The notes under the pieces: generated by a model
Databases searched by the model: none
What the model saw: only the letters and a program-made list of their open reading frames with translations
Told to the model about the DNA's origin: nothing
Translations under genes and position numbers: made by a program
In this document: piece by piece, positions 40,629 to 49,323 of the stretch
Layout of the letters: every line of letters begins with the position of its first letter
How positions within the stretch are numbered: the first letter of the stretch is position 1
NCBI GenBank assembly: GCA_964649415.1
Contig: CAZYSK010000001.1
Coordinates: 62,001-126,000, forward strand
From: CAZYSK01 sp964649415
GTDB taxonomy: Bacteria > Chloroflexota > Anaerolineae > B4-G1
Reading direction: 5' to 3'
DNA: 64,000 bases

Positions 40629-41168
40629 TCAGCTCTGTGTCCCCCTCCCATCGGGTATTTCTGCCATCCGTGGTACTCCCTCCCCCTTGCTGAGCACACG
40701 CCGGACACGGGGCAGGTTCAGCGATCCCCAGACAAATCCCAGCAGAAGCAGCGTGAGCATCAGGTCCCACGCCCACCTCTGGCGGGCATAGTCGGACGCA
40801 TCGAAAAGCACGTGATCCACCCACACGTGGACCTGGTATACAGTCGTCGCAGCCAGCGTGAACCACCGGCTCCAGGGACGGAAGCACACGAGACCGATGG
40901 CACATGTGATCAACACCACGCCCCAGAACGCACCCGAAACCGCCAGATAGCGCCAAGACACTGTCATAGGCAGGTCGGGCAACATGGCTGCGTAGCGCGG
41001 GACCAACAGCGCCCGCCCTATGTTGCTCAGCCCCAGGGCCAACATCAGAAGTCCCACGATAATCACCGGACGCGCGGACGGACGCACGAACAACGTCCGC
41101 AATGTCCGCCACTGCTGAGACAGGGACAGGCGCTTCTCTCCTCTACGCTTGCTTGACAAGGCAGACAC
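40629..41168 (-). CDS. small membrane protein with four predicted helices, function unknown
   Basis: 179 residues, not recognised. Four hydrophobic segments: VIIVGLLMLALGLSNIG, YLAVSGAFWGVVLITCAIGLVCF, WFTLAATTVYQVHVWV and WDLMLTLLLLGFVWGSL. R1 sequence at 41068-41109 lies near the N-terminus but is read in a different phase (WRTLRTLFVRPSARP). Its last 15 codons are an ACCACGGATGG repeat. A later start, after the R1 copy, would leave just the membrane core. The gaps on both sides (40510-40628 and 41169-41242) show only repeat fragments, including a decayed R1 at 41161-41181. Confidence 0.6.
   Translation of the reverse strand: MSALSSKRRGEKRLSLSQQWRTLRTLFVRPSARPVIIVGLLMLALGLSNIGRALLVPRYAAMLPDLPMTVSWRYLAVSGAFWGVVLITCAIGLVCFRPWSRWFTLAATTVYQVHVWVDHVLFDASDYARQRWAWDLMLTLLLLGFVWGSLNLPRVRRVLSKGEGVPRMAEIPDGRGTQS
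40656..40681. repeat. ACCACGGATGG dispersed repeat, second copy
   Basis: Minus strand AGGGAGTACCACGGATGG, then CAGAAATAC. Matches 11863-11888 with one change. Here it is coding. Confidence 0.75.
41068..41109 (-). repeat. R1 compound element, different reading phase
   Basis: GGACGCGCGGACGGACGCACG, AACAACGTCCGC, AATGTCCGC. Sense orientation to the membrane-protein gene, but the phase gives RTLFVRP rather than ADIDRAS. Confidence 0.88.
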
Positions 41169-41242
41169 TGATCATGCGTCCAGTGCGAAATCCAGCCGCC
41201 CAGGGCGGTGACAGAAGCAAGGCAGCGCTCCGCTCCCGCATA

Positions 41243-42274
41243 TCACGGCGCGAGTACGATTTTCCCGAACTGCTCCCCCCGCTCCAGCGCTTCAAAGGCT
41301 GCCTTGCCCTCCGAGAGGGGCACGACGCGGTCCACCACCGGCTTCAGTTCGCCCGCCCAAAGTAAATCCGTCACGTCGCGGAAATCCTGATGGGTCCCCA
41401 TCGTGGAGCCGATCAGGTTAATCTGCTTGCCGAAAATGAAGCGGACGTCTATCTCGACCTTTGGGCCGGACGTATTGCCGACGATCACGATGCGCCCGCC
41501 CCGGCTCACGGCGCGCATGCTCTGGGCCAGCGTCGCCCGCCCCACGTTGTCCACCACCACGTCCACCCCTCGCCGGCCGGTCATCTTGTAGAGTGTCCTG
41601 CTCCACTGGGGATCCTCCTGGTAGTTGAGCACGACGTCGGCTCCAAGTTGGCGCGCCTTCTCCATCTTCTCCGCCGTGCTAGTGAGCGTGTAGACCGTGG
41701 CCCCGGCCAACTTGGCGATCTGTATGGCCATCGAATTGACCCCGCCGCCCGCACCGATGACGAGCACCGACTCGCCGGCTCGTAGACGGGCACGGTGGAT
41801 GAGCATGCGCCAGGCCGTCAGGCTGACCAGCAATGGCGCGGCTGCATCGGGGAAATCCCAGCCATCAGGCATGGGCACCAAGCTGGCGGCCGGCACAGCC
41901 AGGTATTCCGCCTGACCACCCCGTATCTGCTCACCTAGGATCACGTAGCCAGGGCTAAGAGAGTGCTCTCCCCGGCGGGTGAACGCGTCTTCGCAAGTAC
42001 ACGTGCCAGGCTCCACGACCACCCGCTGGCCCACCTCCCACCCAGCGACACCCTCGCCCAGCGCGGCTATCTCCCCGGCCACGTCCGCCCCGGTCCAGTG
42101 GGGCAAGTCCAGCTTCAAGCCCGGCCAACCCTGTCGCACGAAAACGTCCAGGTGATTGAGGGCGCAGGCTCGCACGCGCACCACCACCTGGCCCGGGCCA
42201 GGCTCGGGGTCGGGCACGTCCGCGTATTGCAGGACGCCTAACTCGCCGTGTTCATAGAAGCAGAGGGCTTTCAC
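41243..42274 (-). CDS. zinc-type alcohol dehydrogenase/quinone oxidoreductase (MDR superfamily)
   Basis: 343 residues. GroES-like N-terminal domain (MKALCFYEHGELGVLQYADVPDPEPGPGQVVVRV, ACALNHLDVFVRQG), GADVAGEIAALGEGV, then a Rossmann domain with VLVIGAGGGVNSMAIQIAKLAGA. A Cys-containing loop (GTCTCEDAFTRRGEH) suggests a partly kept structural zinc site. NAD(P)H-dependent reduction or oxidation of an alcohol or enone. The GTG start has GGGGAGGAACATT upstream. It follows the acyl-CoA dehydrogenase by 12 bp, so the two are likely in one operon, possibly for acyl-CoA catabolism. Confidence 0.9.
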   Translation of the reverse strand: MKALCFYEHGELGVLQYADVPDPEPGPGQVVVRVRACALNHLDVFVRQGWPGLKLDLPHWTGADVAGEIAALGEGVAGWEVGQRVVVEPGTCTCEDAFTRRGEHSLSPGYVILGEQIRGGQAEYLAVPAASLVPMPDGWDFPDAAAPLLVSLTAWRMLIHRARLRAGESVLVIGAGGGVNSMAIQIAKLAGATVYTLTSTAEKMEKARQLGADVVLNYQEDPQWSRTLYKMTGRRGVDVVVDNVGRATLAQSMRAVSRGGRIVIVGNTSGPKVEIDVRFIFGKQINLIGSTMGTHQDFRDVTDLLWAGELKPVVDRVVPLSEGKAAFEALERGEQFGKIVLAP

Positions 42275-42286
42275 AATGTTCCTCCC

Positions 42287-43456
42287 CTAGCGCAATCCGG
42301 TCTCCAGCCGCGCGATCACCATGCGCTGGATCTCGCTGGTCCCCTCGTAGATCTCGGTGACCTTAGCGTCGCGAAAGTAGCGCTCGACAGGCAATTCCTT
42401 GCTGTACCCCATCCCGGCGTGGATCTGGATCGCCTGGGTGGTGACCCACATGGCCGTCTCGGAAGCGAACGTCTTGGCCATGCAAGATTCCAGGCTGTAG
42501 CGCCTGCCGGTCTCCATGGCCGCATCCTTCGCCAGCGCCGCCTGGTAGATGAGCAGGCGGCTGGCCTCGACCCGGATCTTCATGTCGGCCAGCTTCTGCT
42601 GGATCATCTGGAACTGGCCGATCTTCCTGCCAAAGGCCTCCCGCTCGCGAGCGTAGAGCACGGAGGCCTCGTACGCGGCCTCCGCAATACCCAAGGCCTG
42701 AGAGGCAATGCCAATGCGGCCCGCGTCTAGCACCGCCATGGCGATCTTGAAACCCGCGCCATCCTCGCCCAGCCGCGCTTCCACCGGGCACCGGTAGTCC
42801 TCAAAGTGAACCTCGCAGGTGGCGGATGCGCGGATGCCCAGTTTGGGTTCAGTCTTGCCGCGCGAGAAGCCCGGTTCGTCGGTGTCAATGATGAGCGCGG
42901 TGACACCCCGGTGGCGAGGCTTGGCGTCGGGATCGGTTTGGACAAACAAGGCGATGTATTTCGCCACCGGTCCGCTGGTGATCCACGACTTGGTGCCGTT
43001 GATCACGTAGTGGGAGCCATCCGGGGAGAGCACCGCGCTCACGCGCATGTTGCCGGCGTCGGAGCCGGATTGGGGCTCGGTCAAGGCATAGGCGCCGATG
43101 GCCTCGCCGCTGGCGACAGGTCGGAGGTACTTCTGTTTCTGCTCCTCAGTACCGTAGCGCATGATGCCGTAGCAGAAGAGGGAATTGCACACGGACATGA
43201 TGACACCGTGGGAGGCATCCGCCTTGGAGATCTCGGCCAGAGCCAGCACGTAGGCCAAGGTGTCCATCCCCGCGCCCCCGTACTCCTCGGGCACCGCGAT
43301 ACCCATGAAGCCCTGCTTCCCCATCCTGGCGATGGTCTCGCTGGGGAACTCGCCGCTTTCGTCGTACTGAGCGGCGATCGGTGCGATCTCCCTCTGAGCG
43401 AAGTCGCGCGCCATCTCGCGGATCATGCGGTGTTCGTCGCTGAGCTGCAAGTCCAT
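42287..43456 (-). CDS. acyl-CoA dehydrogenase
   Basis: 389 residues, the usual size. YALTEPQSGSDAGNMRVSA is the FAD/acyl-binding signature; the catalytic Glu lies in the C-terminal YEGTSEIQRMVIARL (TEIYEGTSEI). N-terminal DLQLSDEHRMIREMARDFA. FAD-dependent alpha,beta-dehydrogenation of an acyl-CoA (butyryl or branched-chain type). AAGGAGGAACATCG lies upstream of ATG 43456. With the mutase and MDR gene it suggests short- or branched-chain acyl-CoA breakdown. Upstream is a TGGGATA repeat cluster that could be its operator. Confidence 0.95.
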   Translation of the reverse strand: MDLQLSDEHRMIREMARDFAQREIAPIAAQYDESGEFPSETIARMGKQGFMGIAVPEEYGGAGMDTLAYVLALAEISKADASHGVIMSVCNSLFCYGIMRYGTEEQKQKYLRPVASGEAIGAYALTEPQSGSDAGNMRVSAVLSPDGSHYVINGTKSWITSGPVAKYIALFVQTDPDAKPRHRGVTALIIDTDEPGFSRGKTEPKLGIRASATCEVHFEDYRCPVEARLGEDGAGFKIAMAVLDAGRIGIASQALGIAEAAYEASVLYAREREAFGRKIGQFQMIQQKLADMKIRVEASRLLIYQAALAKDAAMETGRRYSLESCMAKTFASETAMWVTTQAIQIHAGMGYSKELPVERYFRDAKVTEIYEGTSEIQRMVIARLETGLR

Positions 43457-43498
43457 CGATGTTCCTCCTTAGTTGATGTGATGATGAATGTCGGCAAC

Positions 43499-43545
43499 TT
43501 ATCCCAAATCCCATTTGGGATAAACTTGGGATATTCTGGGATATG
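43499..43545. promoter_or_regulatory. TGGGATA repeat cluster with perfect 10-bp inverted repeat
   Basis: TATCCCAAAT-CCC-ATTTGGGATA, followed by CTTGGGATA and TCTGGGATA. It lies between the stop of the AlbA_2 gene and the acyl-CoA dehydrogenase gene. Could be an operator for the latter, a terminator for the former, or another dispersed repeat. Confidence 0.5.
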
Positions 43546-43549
43546 GACA

Positions 43550-44914
43550 TCACTTCAGGATGTAGTACGTCCCCTTCTTGGCTCCAACCTTCAACAGAAC
43601 CCCGCTTTCGACGAGGTCAACCAGATCGAGGCGCAGCGTCTCGGCGCTGACGTCGGGACAGAGAGTCCGATATTCGCGGTTGGTGATGCGACTGTGCTCT
43701 TGTACATAGGCCAATGCCTTGGCCTGCCGCTCGTTCATCGTACGCGTCCAGGCGGGCAACGGAGCGCGCTCGCGGACGTTGTAGAGCGTGACGGTGAACG
43801 CGTAGGGCGTATCTCTGAACCTGGGTGGGGGATGGCCAGCGCGCACCATCTCCTCAATCATCAGGTCCACACCCAGCCCCAGTTCCTCAATATAACCCCA
43901 CCGGTACAGACCGGACACGAGGCGCGGGTTGCGGGAGAAATGCTCGTCGACGATATTGTCGACCGTGATGAAACCCGGCAGCCCGCCCGGGCTGGTGATC
44001 TCCATGCGGTCGGCGAACATGCGTACCTCGATGCGTCGCCCGCCCAGCCGATAATCCCGGTGAGCAATCGCGTTCACCAGCGCCTCGCGCACGGCAGCGA
44101 CGGGATACTCGGTGCGTTCCTGCCGTTCGAGGCCGGTGACGACCGCACCGACGCGCATCTCTTCCCCCACGACCTCCCAAGTGCGCTGAATGATGCGCGC
44201 CAGAGGGCCGCCGATCTCCTCACGCCGCCCGTACCCCGGCTGCCCAGCCTCGCCCCGGGGCAGTGTGCCCACGAACTTGACGAACGTCAGTCCGCTCTGG
44301 GGAAGAAACGCCTGGGGATTACGGGCAAAGAGCAGCACGCCTGCCACAGTAGGCCGGCCATGTACATCCAAGGCCCCCACGTCGAGGAGCAAATCGTCCA
44401 CAGAATGGGTCCACTCCCGATGCTGGCGCTCCTCCCATTTCGCCACAAACTCAGCGATCACCTCATCGTCGAAGTCCTCACGCCGGGCACCAGGGGCGAT
44501 GTCCCTCTCGAAATCGCCCGTCGACTTGGTGGCAGCTAATTGACGGATCTGGTCGCCACTGAGAGGACGGTTCTCCGAGCCGGCCCGCACCAGCACCCGG
44601 CCATCAGCCAGGCTGTGAAGCTCCGGGCTACGAGTTACGACGATGGCGAAGGCCAGCCCCTCCTCAGCCGCCGCTTGATGCCAGCGGGTGTCTACGGGGG
44701 GGCGGCATTCCCGCACCGCGGCCTGCAGTGCGACCTCGACCTCATCCTCGTAGGCCCTACCCGTGAGCCGTCCCGTCTTTCCGACACCGATCAGTATCGT
44801 GCCCCCGTCGGAGTTGGCAAAGGCCACCAGCGTCTCGGCCAGTTCGTCGACCTCCGGCTCCGGCATGAGGGCCAGCATCTGCCCCGGGCGACGCTCACGC
44901 AAATCGGTCCACAT
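43550..44914 (-). CDS. AlbA_2/RecG-like ATP-binding regulator with C-terminal winged helix
   Basis: 454 residues. The N-terminal AlbA_2 (Schlafen-type AAA_4) domain is marked by LAETLVAFANSDGGTILIGVGKTG; the middle HATPase_c_4-like part has REALVNAIAHRDY, and GLPGFITVDNIV; the C-terminal winged helix has HSRITNREYRTLCPDVSAETLRLDLVDLV. Proteins of this build are putative transcriptional regulators; some occur beside defence or toxin genes, but no such context is seen here. GGAG lies upstream of ATG 44914. The repeat cluster just after it may be its binding site on the acyl-CoA dehydrogenase promoter; this is speculation. Confidence 0.85.
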   Translation of the reverse strand: MWTDLRERRPGQMLALMPEPEVDELAETLVAFANSDGGTILIGVGKTGRLTGRAYEDEVEVALQAAVRECRPPVDTRWHQAAAEEGLAFAIVVTRSPELHSLADGRVLVRAGSENRPLSGDQIRQLAATKSTGDFERDIAPGARREDFDDEVIAEFVAKWEERQHREWTHSVDDLLLDVGALDVHGRPTVAGVLLFARNPQAFLPQSGLTFVKFVGTLPRGEAGQPGYGRREEIGGPLARIIQRTWEVVGEEMRVGAVVTGLERQERTEYPVAAVREALVNAIAHRDYRLGGRRIEVRMFADRMEITSPGGLPGFITVDNIVDEHFSRNPRLVSGLYRWGYIEELGLGVDLMIEEMVRAGHPPPRFRDTPYAFTVTLYNVRERAPLPAWTRTMNERQAKALAYVQEHSRITNREYRTLCPDVSAETLRLDLVDLVESGVLLKVGAKKGTYYILK

Positions 44915-44996
44915 TTGGCTCTACTCCACTAGACTTGCCAACAGGCGCGGCACGCACGATGGACTGAAAGGAACGCCAGACGCACGGCCAATGGCC

Positions 44997-45046
44997 CGAC
45001 CGTCCGCGGACGCAGCCGACCGCAGATGATCGGGGTCAATGTCCGC
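44997..45046 (-). repeat. R2-type element, intergenic, ends 3 bp before the gyrA stop codon
   Basis: CCGACCGTCCGCGGACGCAG, CCGACCGCAGATGATCGGGG, TCAATGTCCGC. It fills the short gap after gyrA. Confidence 0.82.
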
Positions 45047-45048
45047 CC

Positions 45049-47565
45049 TCAGTCTTCCTGCTGCTTGGCCTTGCCTGGCTCAGGCTCGTCGTTGACGGAT
45101 ACGACCGCCACCGACGTCGCTTCATCGCCTTGCCTCAAGTCCATCAGTCTCGCTCCCCGGGTCGCCCGTCCCATATGGGGGATATTGGCCACGGGCGTGC
45201 GCAACGCCATCCCGTCGGACGAGATCAGCGTGACTTCGTCTTCCGGGCACACCACCCGGGCAGCCGCGATGATCCCTCGCGTCTTCTGCTTGCCGCTGAG
45301 ACAGCGCACACCCCTGCCGTAGCGCCCCTTGACCTGGAACTCGCTCATAGGTGTGCACTTGCCATACCCCTTGGTCGTGATAACTAACAAGCTGGCTTCC
45401 GACCCCTCGGCGGTGCCTGGACAGCGCGGGACGATGACCGCGCTGGCGACGTAATCGCCCGGCATCAACTTGACGGCATTGACGCCGGCAGCAGAACGCC
45501 CCATCAAGCGCACGGTGTCCTCAGGGAAGCGCAGCGCGTAGCCTTGCTCGGTCACAATCACGACATCTTGGTCGCCCTCTGTCAGGCTCACCCAGCCCAG
45601 TTCATCCCCATTGTCCAGCCGCATGGCGATCAGCCCGCTGGGCCGGACGCTTTCTAGCTCGTTCAACCTCAGACGCTTGGCCCGCCCCCGGCGCGTAACC
45701 ATCATCAGACAGCCGTCTTCGGCGGACGCACGATCAGTGTCCGCGGAATCGGGCACGGCCAACGCCGCCGTGACCCGCTCGTCGGCATCGAGGGCCAGAA
45801 TGCCGGCCAACAACACCCCCTTGGCCGTGCGGTCGGCGCTGGGGATCTGGTAGACGCGCTCCCGGTACACCTTGCCATGATTGCTGAAGAACAGAATCGA
45901 GTCAAGCGTGCGAGCAGAGAACAGATACAGTATCGCATCCTCGTCGCGGGTGGACATTCCGATCACGCCGCGCCCACCACGTCCCTGAGCACGGAAGGCG
46001 TCTAGCGGGACGCGCTTGATGTAGCCGCGTTGGGTGATGGTAACTAGCACATCCTCCTCGACGACCAGGTCCTCCTCGTCGAGGTTGGCCTCCTCGCGGA
46101 CAATCCGGGTGCGGCGGCCGTCGCCGTAGGTGCGCTTGAGCTCGGCCAACTCGTCCTTGATCAAGTACAGGACCTTGCGGGGCGACGCCAACAGGTCCTC
46201 AAGGTAGGCGATACGCTGGATCAACTCCAGATACTCGTCCTCGATCTTCTGGCGCTCCAGCGCGGCCAATCTTCGCAGTTGCATGTCCAGGATCGCCTGT
46301 GCCTGGATCTCCGTCAGTTCGAAGCGCTCTATCAAGCGCTCGCGAGCCGTGTCGGCGTTGGGCGACTGGCGGATCGTCTGGATGACGGCGTCTAGGTGAT
46401 CGAGGGCAGTCTTCAGCCCTTCCAGAATATGCGCCCTGTGGCGCGCCCTCTCCAATTCATAGCGCGTGCGCCGGACGAGCACGTCGCGGCGATGCTCGAT
46501 GTAGATCTGCAACCCCCGCTTGAGGCTCAACATGCGTGGTTCGCCGTCCACCAGCGCCAGCATCTGCACGCCGAACGTGGACTGGAGAGGCGTGTACTTG
46601 AACAGACGATTGAGGGTCTTGCGCGGCTGTGCGCCCCGTTTGAGCTCGATGACGATGCTCATTCCTCGCCGATCCGACTCATCCCGCAAGTCAGAGATGC
46701 TGCTGAGTCGATCGGAACGCACAAGCTTGGCGATACGTTCCAGCAAGGACGACTTGTTGGTCTGATAGGGCAGTTCGGTGATAACAATGCGATGGCGGCC
46801 GCCCCGCATCTCCTCGATGTGAGTCATCCCCCGCACGACAATGTGGCCGCGGCCGGTGACGTAGGCTTGCAAGATACCGCCCCGTCCAACGATGACACCG
46901 CCGGTAGGAAAGTCAGGCCCCTCAATGTATTGGATGAGGTCATCGATCGTCACGTCGTCCAGTTCATCCCAGCGGTCAACCAGGTAGCCCAGCGCGTCGC
47001 ATACCTCGCCCAAGTTGTGGGGAGGGACATTGGTCGCCATGCCCACCGCAATGCCCGAAGCACCGTTAACCAGCAGGTTAGGCAAGCGCGCAGGAAGCAC
47101 AGAAGGCTCCTCCAACGTCCCGTCGAAGTTTTCGGCCCAGTCCACCGTGTCTTTCTCAAGGTCAAGCAGGAGCTCAATTGCAGTGCGCGCAAGCCGAGCC
47201 TCGGTGTATCGCATCGCAGCCGGGCTGTCGCCGTCGACCGAGCCGAAGTTCCCCTGCCCATCCACCAATGGGTAGCGCAGACTGAAATCCTGGGCCATGC
47301 GCGCCATCGCGTCGTAGACCGCCGTATCACCGTGGGGATGGTACTTGCCCAACACTTCACCGACGATACGAGCCGACTTCTTATGCGGCGTGTCGGCCCG
47401 CAGCCCCAGACCGTGCATCGCGTAGAGAATCCGGCGCTGGACGGGCTTCAGGCCGTCACGGGCATCGGGCAAAGCACGCGATACGATGACGCTCATCGCG
47501 TAGTCCAGGTAGGCGCTACGCATCTCGTTGTCAATGTCTACTGTCTGTACAGTGCCAATCTCCAA
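45049..47565 (-). CDS. gyrA: DNA gyrase subunit A with R1 insertion
   Basis: 838 residues. Breakage-reunion domain with SAYLDYAMSVIVSRALPDARDGLKPVQRRILYAM, PHGDTAVYDAMARMAQDF and catalytic Tyr in AAMRYTEARL; C-terminal beta-pinwheel with the GyrA box QGRGGRG, which supports gyrase rather than topoisomerase IV. R1 encodes ADTDRAS at residues 608-614, in a loop between blades (VPDS to EDGCLMMV). I chose TTG 47565: GGAGG lies 8 nt upstream and the protein then starts MEIGTVQTVDI like other GyrA; GTG 47580 would overlap the Shine-Dalgarno. A TATAAT box lies about 36 bp upstream. Confidence 0.95.
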   Translation of the reverse strand: MEIGTVQTVDIDNEMRSAYLDYAMSVIVSRALPDARDGLKPVQRRILYAMHGLGLRADTPHKKSARIVGEVLGKYHPHGDTAVYDAMARMAQDFSLRYPLVDGQGNFGSVDGDSPAAMRYTEARLARTAIELLLDLEKDTVDWAENFDGTLEEPSVLPARLPNLLVNGASGIAVGMATNVPPHNLGEVCDALGYLVDRWDELDDVTIDDLIQYIEGPDFPTGGVIVGRGGILQAYVTGRGHIVVRGMTHIEEMRGGRHRIVITELPYQTNKSSLLERIAKLVRSDRLSSISDLRDESDRRGMSIVIELKRGAQPRKTLNRLFKYTPLQSTFGVQMLALVDGEPRMLSLKRGLQIYIEHRRDVLVRRTRYELERARHRAHILEGLKTALDHLDAVIQTIRQSPNADTARERLIERFELTEIQAQAILDMQLRRLAALERQKIEDEYLELIQRIAYLEDLLASPRKVLYLIKDELAELKRTYGDGRRTRIVREEANLDEEDLVVEEDVLVTITQRGYIKRVPLDAFRAQGRGGRGVIGMSTRDEDAILYLFSARTLDSILFFSNHGKVYRERVYQIPSADRTAKGVLLAGILALDADERVTAALAVPDSADTDRASAEDGCLMMVTRRGRAKRLRLNELESVRPSGLIAMRLDNGDELGWVSLTEGDQDVVIVTEQGYALRFPEDTVRLMGRSAAGVNAVKLMPGDYVASAVIVPRCPGTAEGSEASLLVITTKGYGKCTPMSEFQVKGRYGRGVRCLSGKQKTRGIIAAARVVCPEDEVTLISSDGMALRTPVANIPHMGRATRGARLMDLRQGDEATSVAVVSVNDEPEPGKAKQQED
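45724..45744 (-). repeat. R1 element inside gyrA
   Basis: GGACGCACGATCAGTGTCCG plus C. Sense orientation, codons 608-614, ADTDRAS phase. Confidence 0.93.
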
Positions 47566-47600
47566 ATGTGTGACCTCCACAAACTATGGCTCAGTCTGCT

Positions 47601-47606
47601 ATTATA
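47601..47606 (-). promoter_or_regulatory. gyrA -10 box
   Basis: TATAAT on the minus strand. A weak TTCGCG lies 18 bp further upstream, inside a dispersed repeat-like sequence (CCGCAAAGAGGCCAAGAACG). The gap 47566-47721 holds nothing else. Confidence 0.6.
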
Positions 47607-47721
47607 CCGCAAAGAGGCCAAGAACGCGAAGATAGAGGGAGAAATCCGCATCGGCGTAGCGAGCCCCGCACTGAAGCACCACGCCAGGCAACCAGGGTTG
47701 CTCCAGTCACGCGATCAGGCG

Positions 47722-49323
47722 TTACCGGACGTAGCGGTACACGTCTACGTGCGCAAAATGCGCCTCATCCACCCGCTGCGCATTAGCATCAAGCCAGGCC
47801 TGCACCAACCCACGCTCGTCCCACATCGCCATCTCGGTCACGACCAGCCACACCACCTCATACCCCGCCGTCGTCTCTTGCATGTGATGCGAGACCTCAG
47901 ACTCGCCCATCAGATATGAACCGTCCAACGCCCGGTAGTTGGTGTACAGGCCCTCAGCCCAGGGGTGCGTCCCCCCGTCGAAGTAGTAGTCGAACGTATA
48001 CCTGCCATGGGGGATCTGGAAGACGATCAAATCAGGGAATGAATTGCCGCCCATAGCGACGAGCGGCAGGTAACACCTGAAAGGCCCTGTTTCGCCGGCC
48101 GGGGCGGGCACGTGTGAGGGAGCTTGCCGGCGATAGTTGGCGACGTAGGCAGCGGCCGCGCGGAAGTCCGATTTGATGGGCGCGCGAGCCTGCTGCCACA
48201 GGTTCACGCCGTCGAGAACGAGGACGACGCCCAAGACAAGTGCCACCACGCAACGGCCCCACGTGCCAAAGCGCCGAAAGGACGCCAGCCCCAACGCGAC
48301 CATCAGGTAGAAGGCTGGCGCAGCCCACATCATGTAGCGATCGGTGAAGAGCGGCTGCCACAGCGAGACCAACCACACGAGCAACACCGGCAGCCCGAGC
48401 CAGCACAACAACGCAGCGCGATGGACCATCGCCTCATCGTCCGAGACGTACACCTTCCCTGGGCGTCTCCCCAGAGGCCAGAACCGAGGCAAGAACAAGG
48501 GGCTCGCCAGCCCCCATGCAGCCAAAGCGGCTACCAACCCCGACCCCCAGGGCCGTCCCCAGGGCCGGACACCGAGGCTCCAACCGTCAAGCAGAATCTG
48601 GGCCATCTCGTGCAGTGCATAACGATGAAAGCCAGTCTCACGAGCCCGAAACAGAAGTGGCCCCTGCCACGCCGCCAGGGGCAGGTAGGGTAGGGTCAAC
48701 GAGGCCAGGCTCACCAGCGCGCCCGTCCACCGTCTGCGTGTCTCAGGCCACCAGACGAGGTAGAGCAGCACGTGAACCGGTATCAGCAGGGCGGCCAGGA
48801 TGTGCGAGTAGAACGCCAGCGCGGTGGCGACGACGTGCACGGCCCACCAGCGCCGGCCGCGCCCGGCGAGGGCCCGGCGCTGCCCGTAGATCGCCAACAG
48901 GCTCAGCGCAAGCACCAGCGTGTACATCTTCACCTCCTGCCCATACCACGTCAGGTAGGCGGAGGCGGCCACCAGCAGCGCAGCCAGACATCCCACGAAT
49001 TGATCGAACAGGCGATGACCCAACACGTATGCCAACGGTACGCAGAGGACGCCGAAGCAGAGCGAGAAAAAACGCATGCCGTACCCGGTCGTCCCGGTGA
49101 GCCCGATCCAGCCGCGCAACAGCAAGAAGTACAAGGGGCCGTTCCAACCAGGGCGGGTGAAGTTGGAGAGCATCTCCGCCCACGGCGCGGTGGCGAAGTG
49201 CAGCGCGTCCACCTCATCTCGCCACAGCGACTGAGCGTCAAGGGACAAAGCGCGCACGGCGAAGGCCACGAGTGCCCACATGCCGATGACAGCGACGCGC
49301 CGGGAAACCGCCTGTCTGCTCAC
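47722..49323 (-). CDS. family 39-type membrane glycosyltransferase
   Basis: 533 residues. N-terminal helix VAVIGMWALVAFAVRAL, acidic motif SLWRDEVDALHFATAP, about 10 helices (LFDQFVGCLAALLVAASAYLTWYGQEVKMY and others), and a C-terminal soluble tail (YLPLVAMGGNSFPDLIVF). GT-C fold enzyme likely using a polyprenyl-phosphate sugar. GTG 49323 overlaps the stop of the preceding small gene (GTGA), showing coupling. It belongs to a different subgroup from the 7-16 kb paralogs, as it lacks the FVQLLD modules. Confidence 0.85.
   Translation of the reverse strand: MSRQAVSRRVAVIGMWALVAFAVRALSLDAQSLWRDEVDALHFATAPWAEMLSNFTRPGWNGPLYFLLLRGWIGLTGTTGYGMRFFSLCFGVLCVPLAYVLGHRLFDQFVGCLAALLVAASAYLTWYGQEVKMYTLVLALSLLAIYGQRRALAGRGRRWWAVHVVATALAFYSHILAALLIPVHVLLYLVWWPETRRRWTGALVSLASLTLPYLPLAAWQGPLLFRARETGFHRYALHEMAQILLDGWSLGVRPWGRPWGSGLVAALAAWGLASPLFLPRFWPLGRRPGKVYVSDDEAMVHRAALLCWLGLPVLLVWLVSLWQPLFTDRYMMWAAPAFYLMVALGLASFRRFGTWGRCVVALVLGVVLVLDGVNLWQQARAPIKSDFRAAAAYVANYRRQAPSHVPAPAGETGPFRCYLPLVAMGGNSFPDLIVFQIPHGRYTFDYYFDGGTHPWAEGLYTNYRALDGSYLMGESEVSHHMQETTAGYEVVWLVVTEMAMWDERGLVQAWLDANAQRVDEAHFAHVDVYRYVR

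Noticed and set aside
43550..44914. Defence system around the AlbA_2/Schlafen-type gene
   Set aside because: Neighbours are acyl-CoA metabolism and gyrA; no nuclease, toxin or phage-defence partner is visible.
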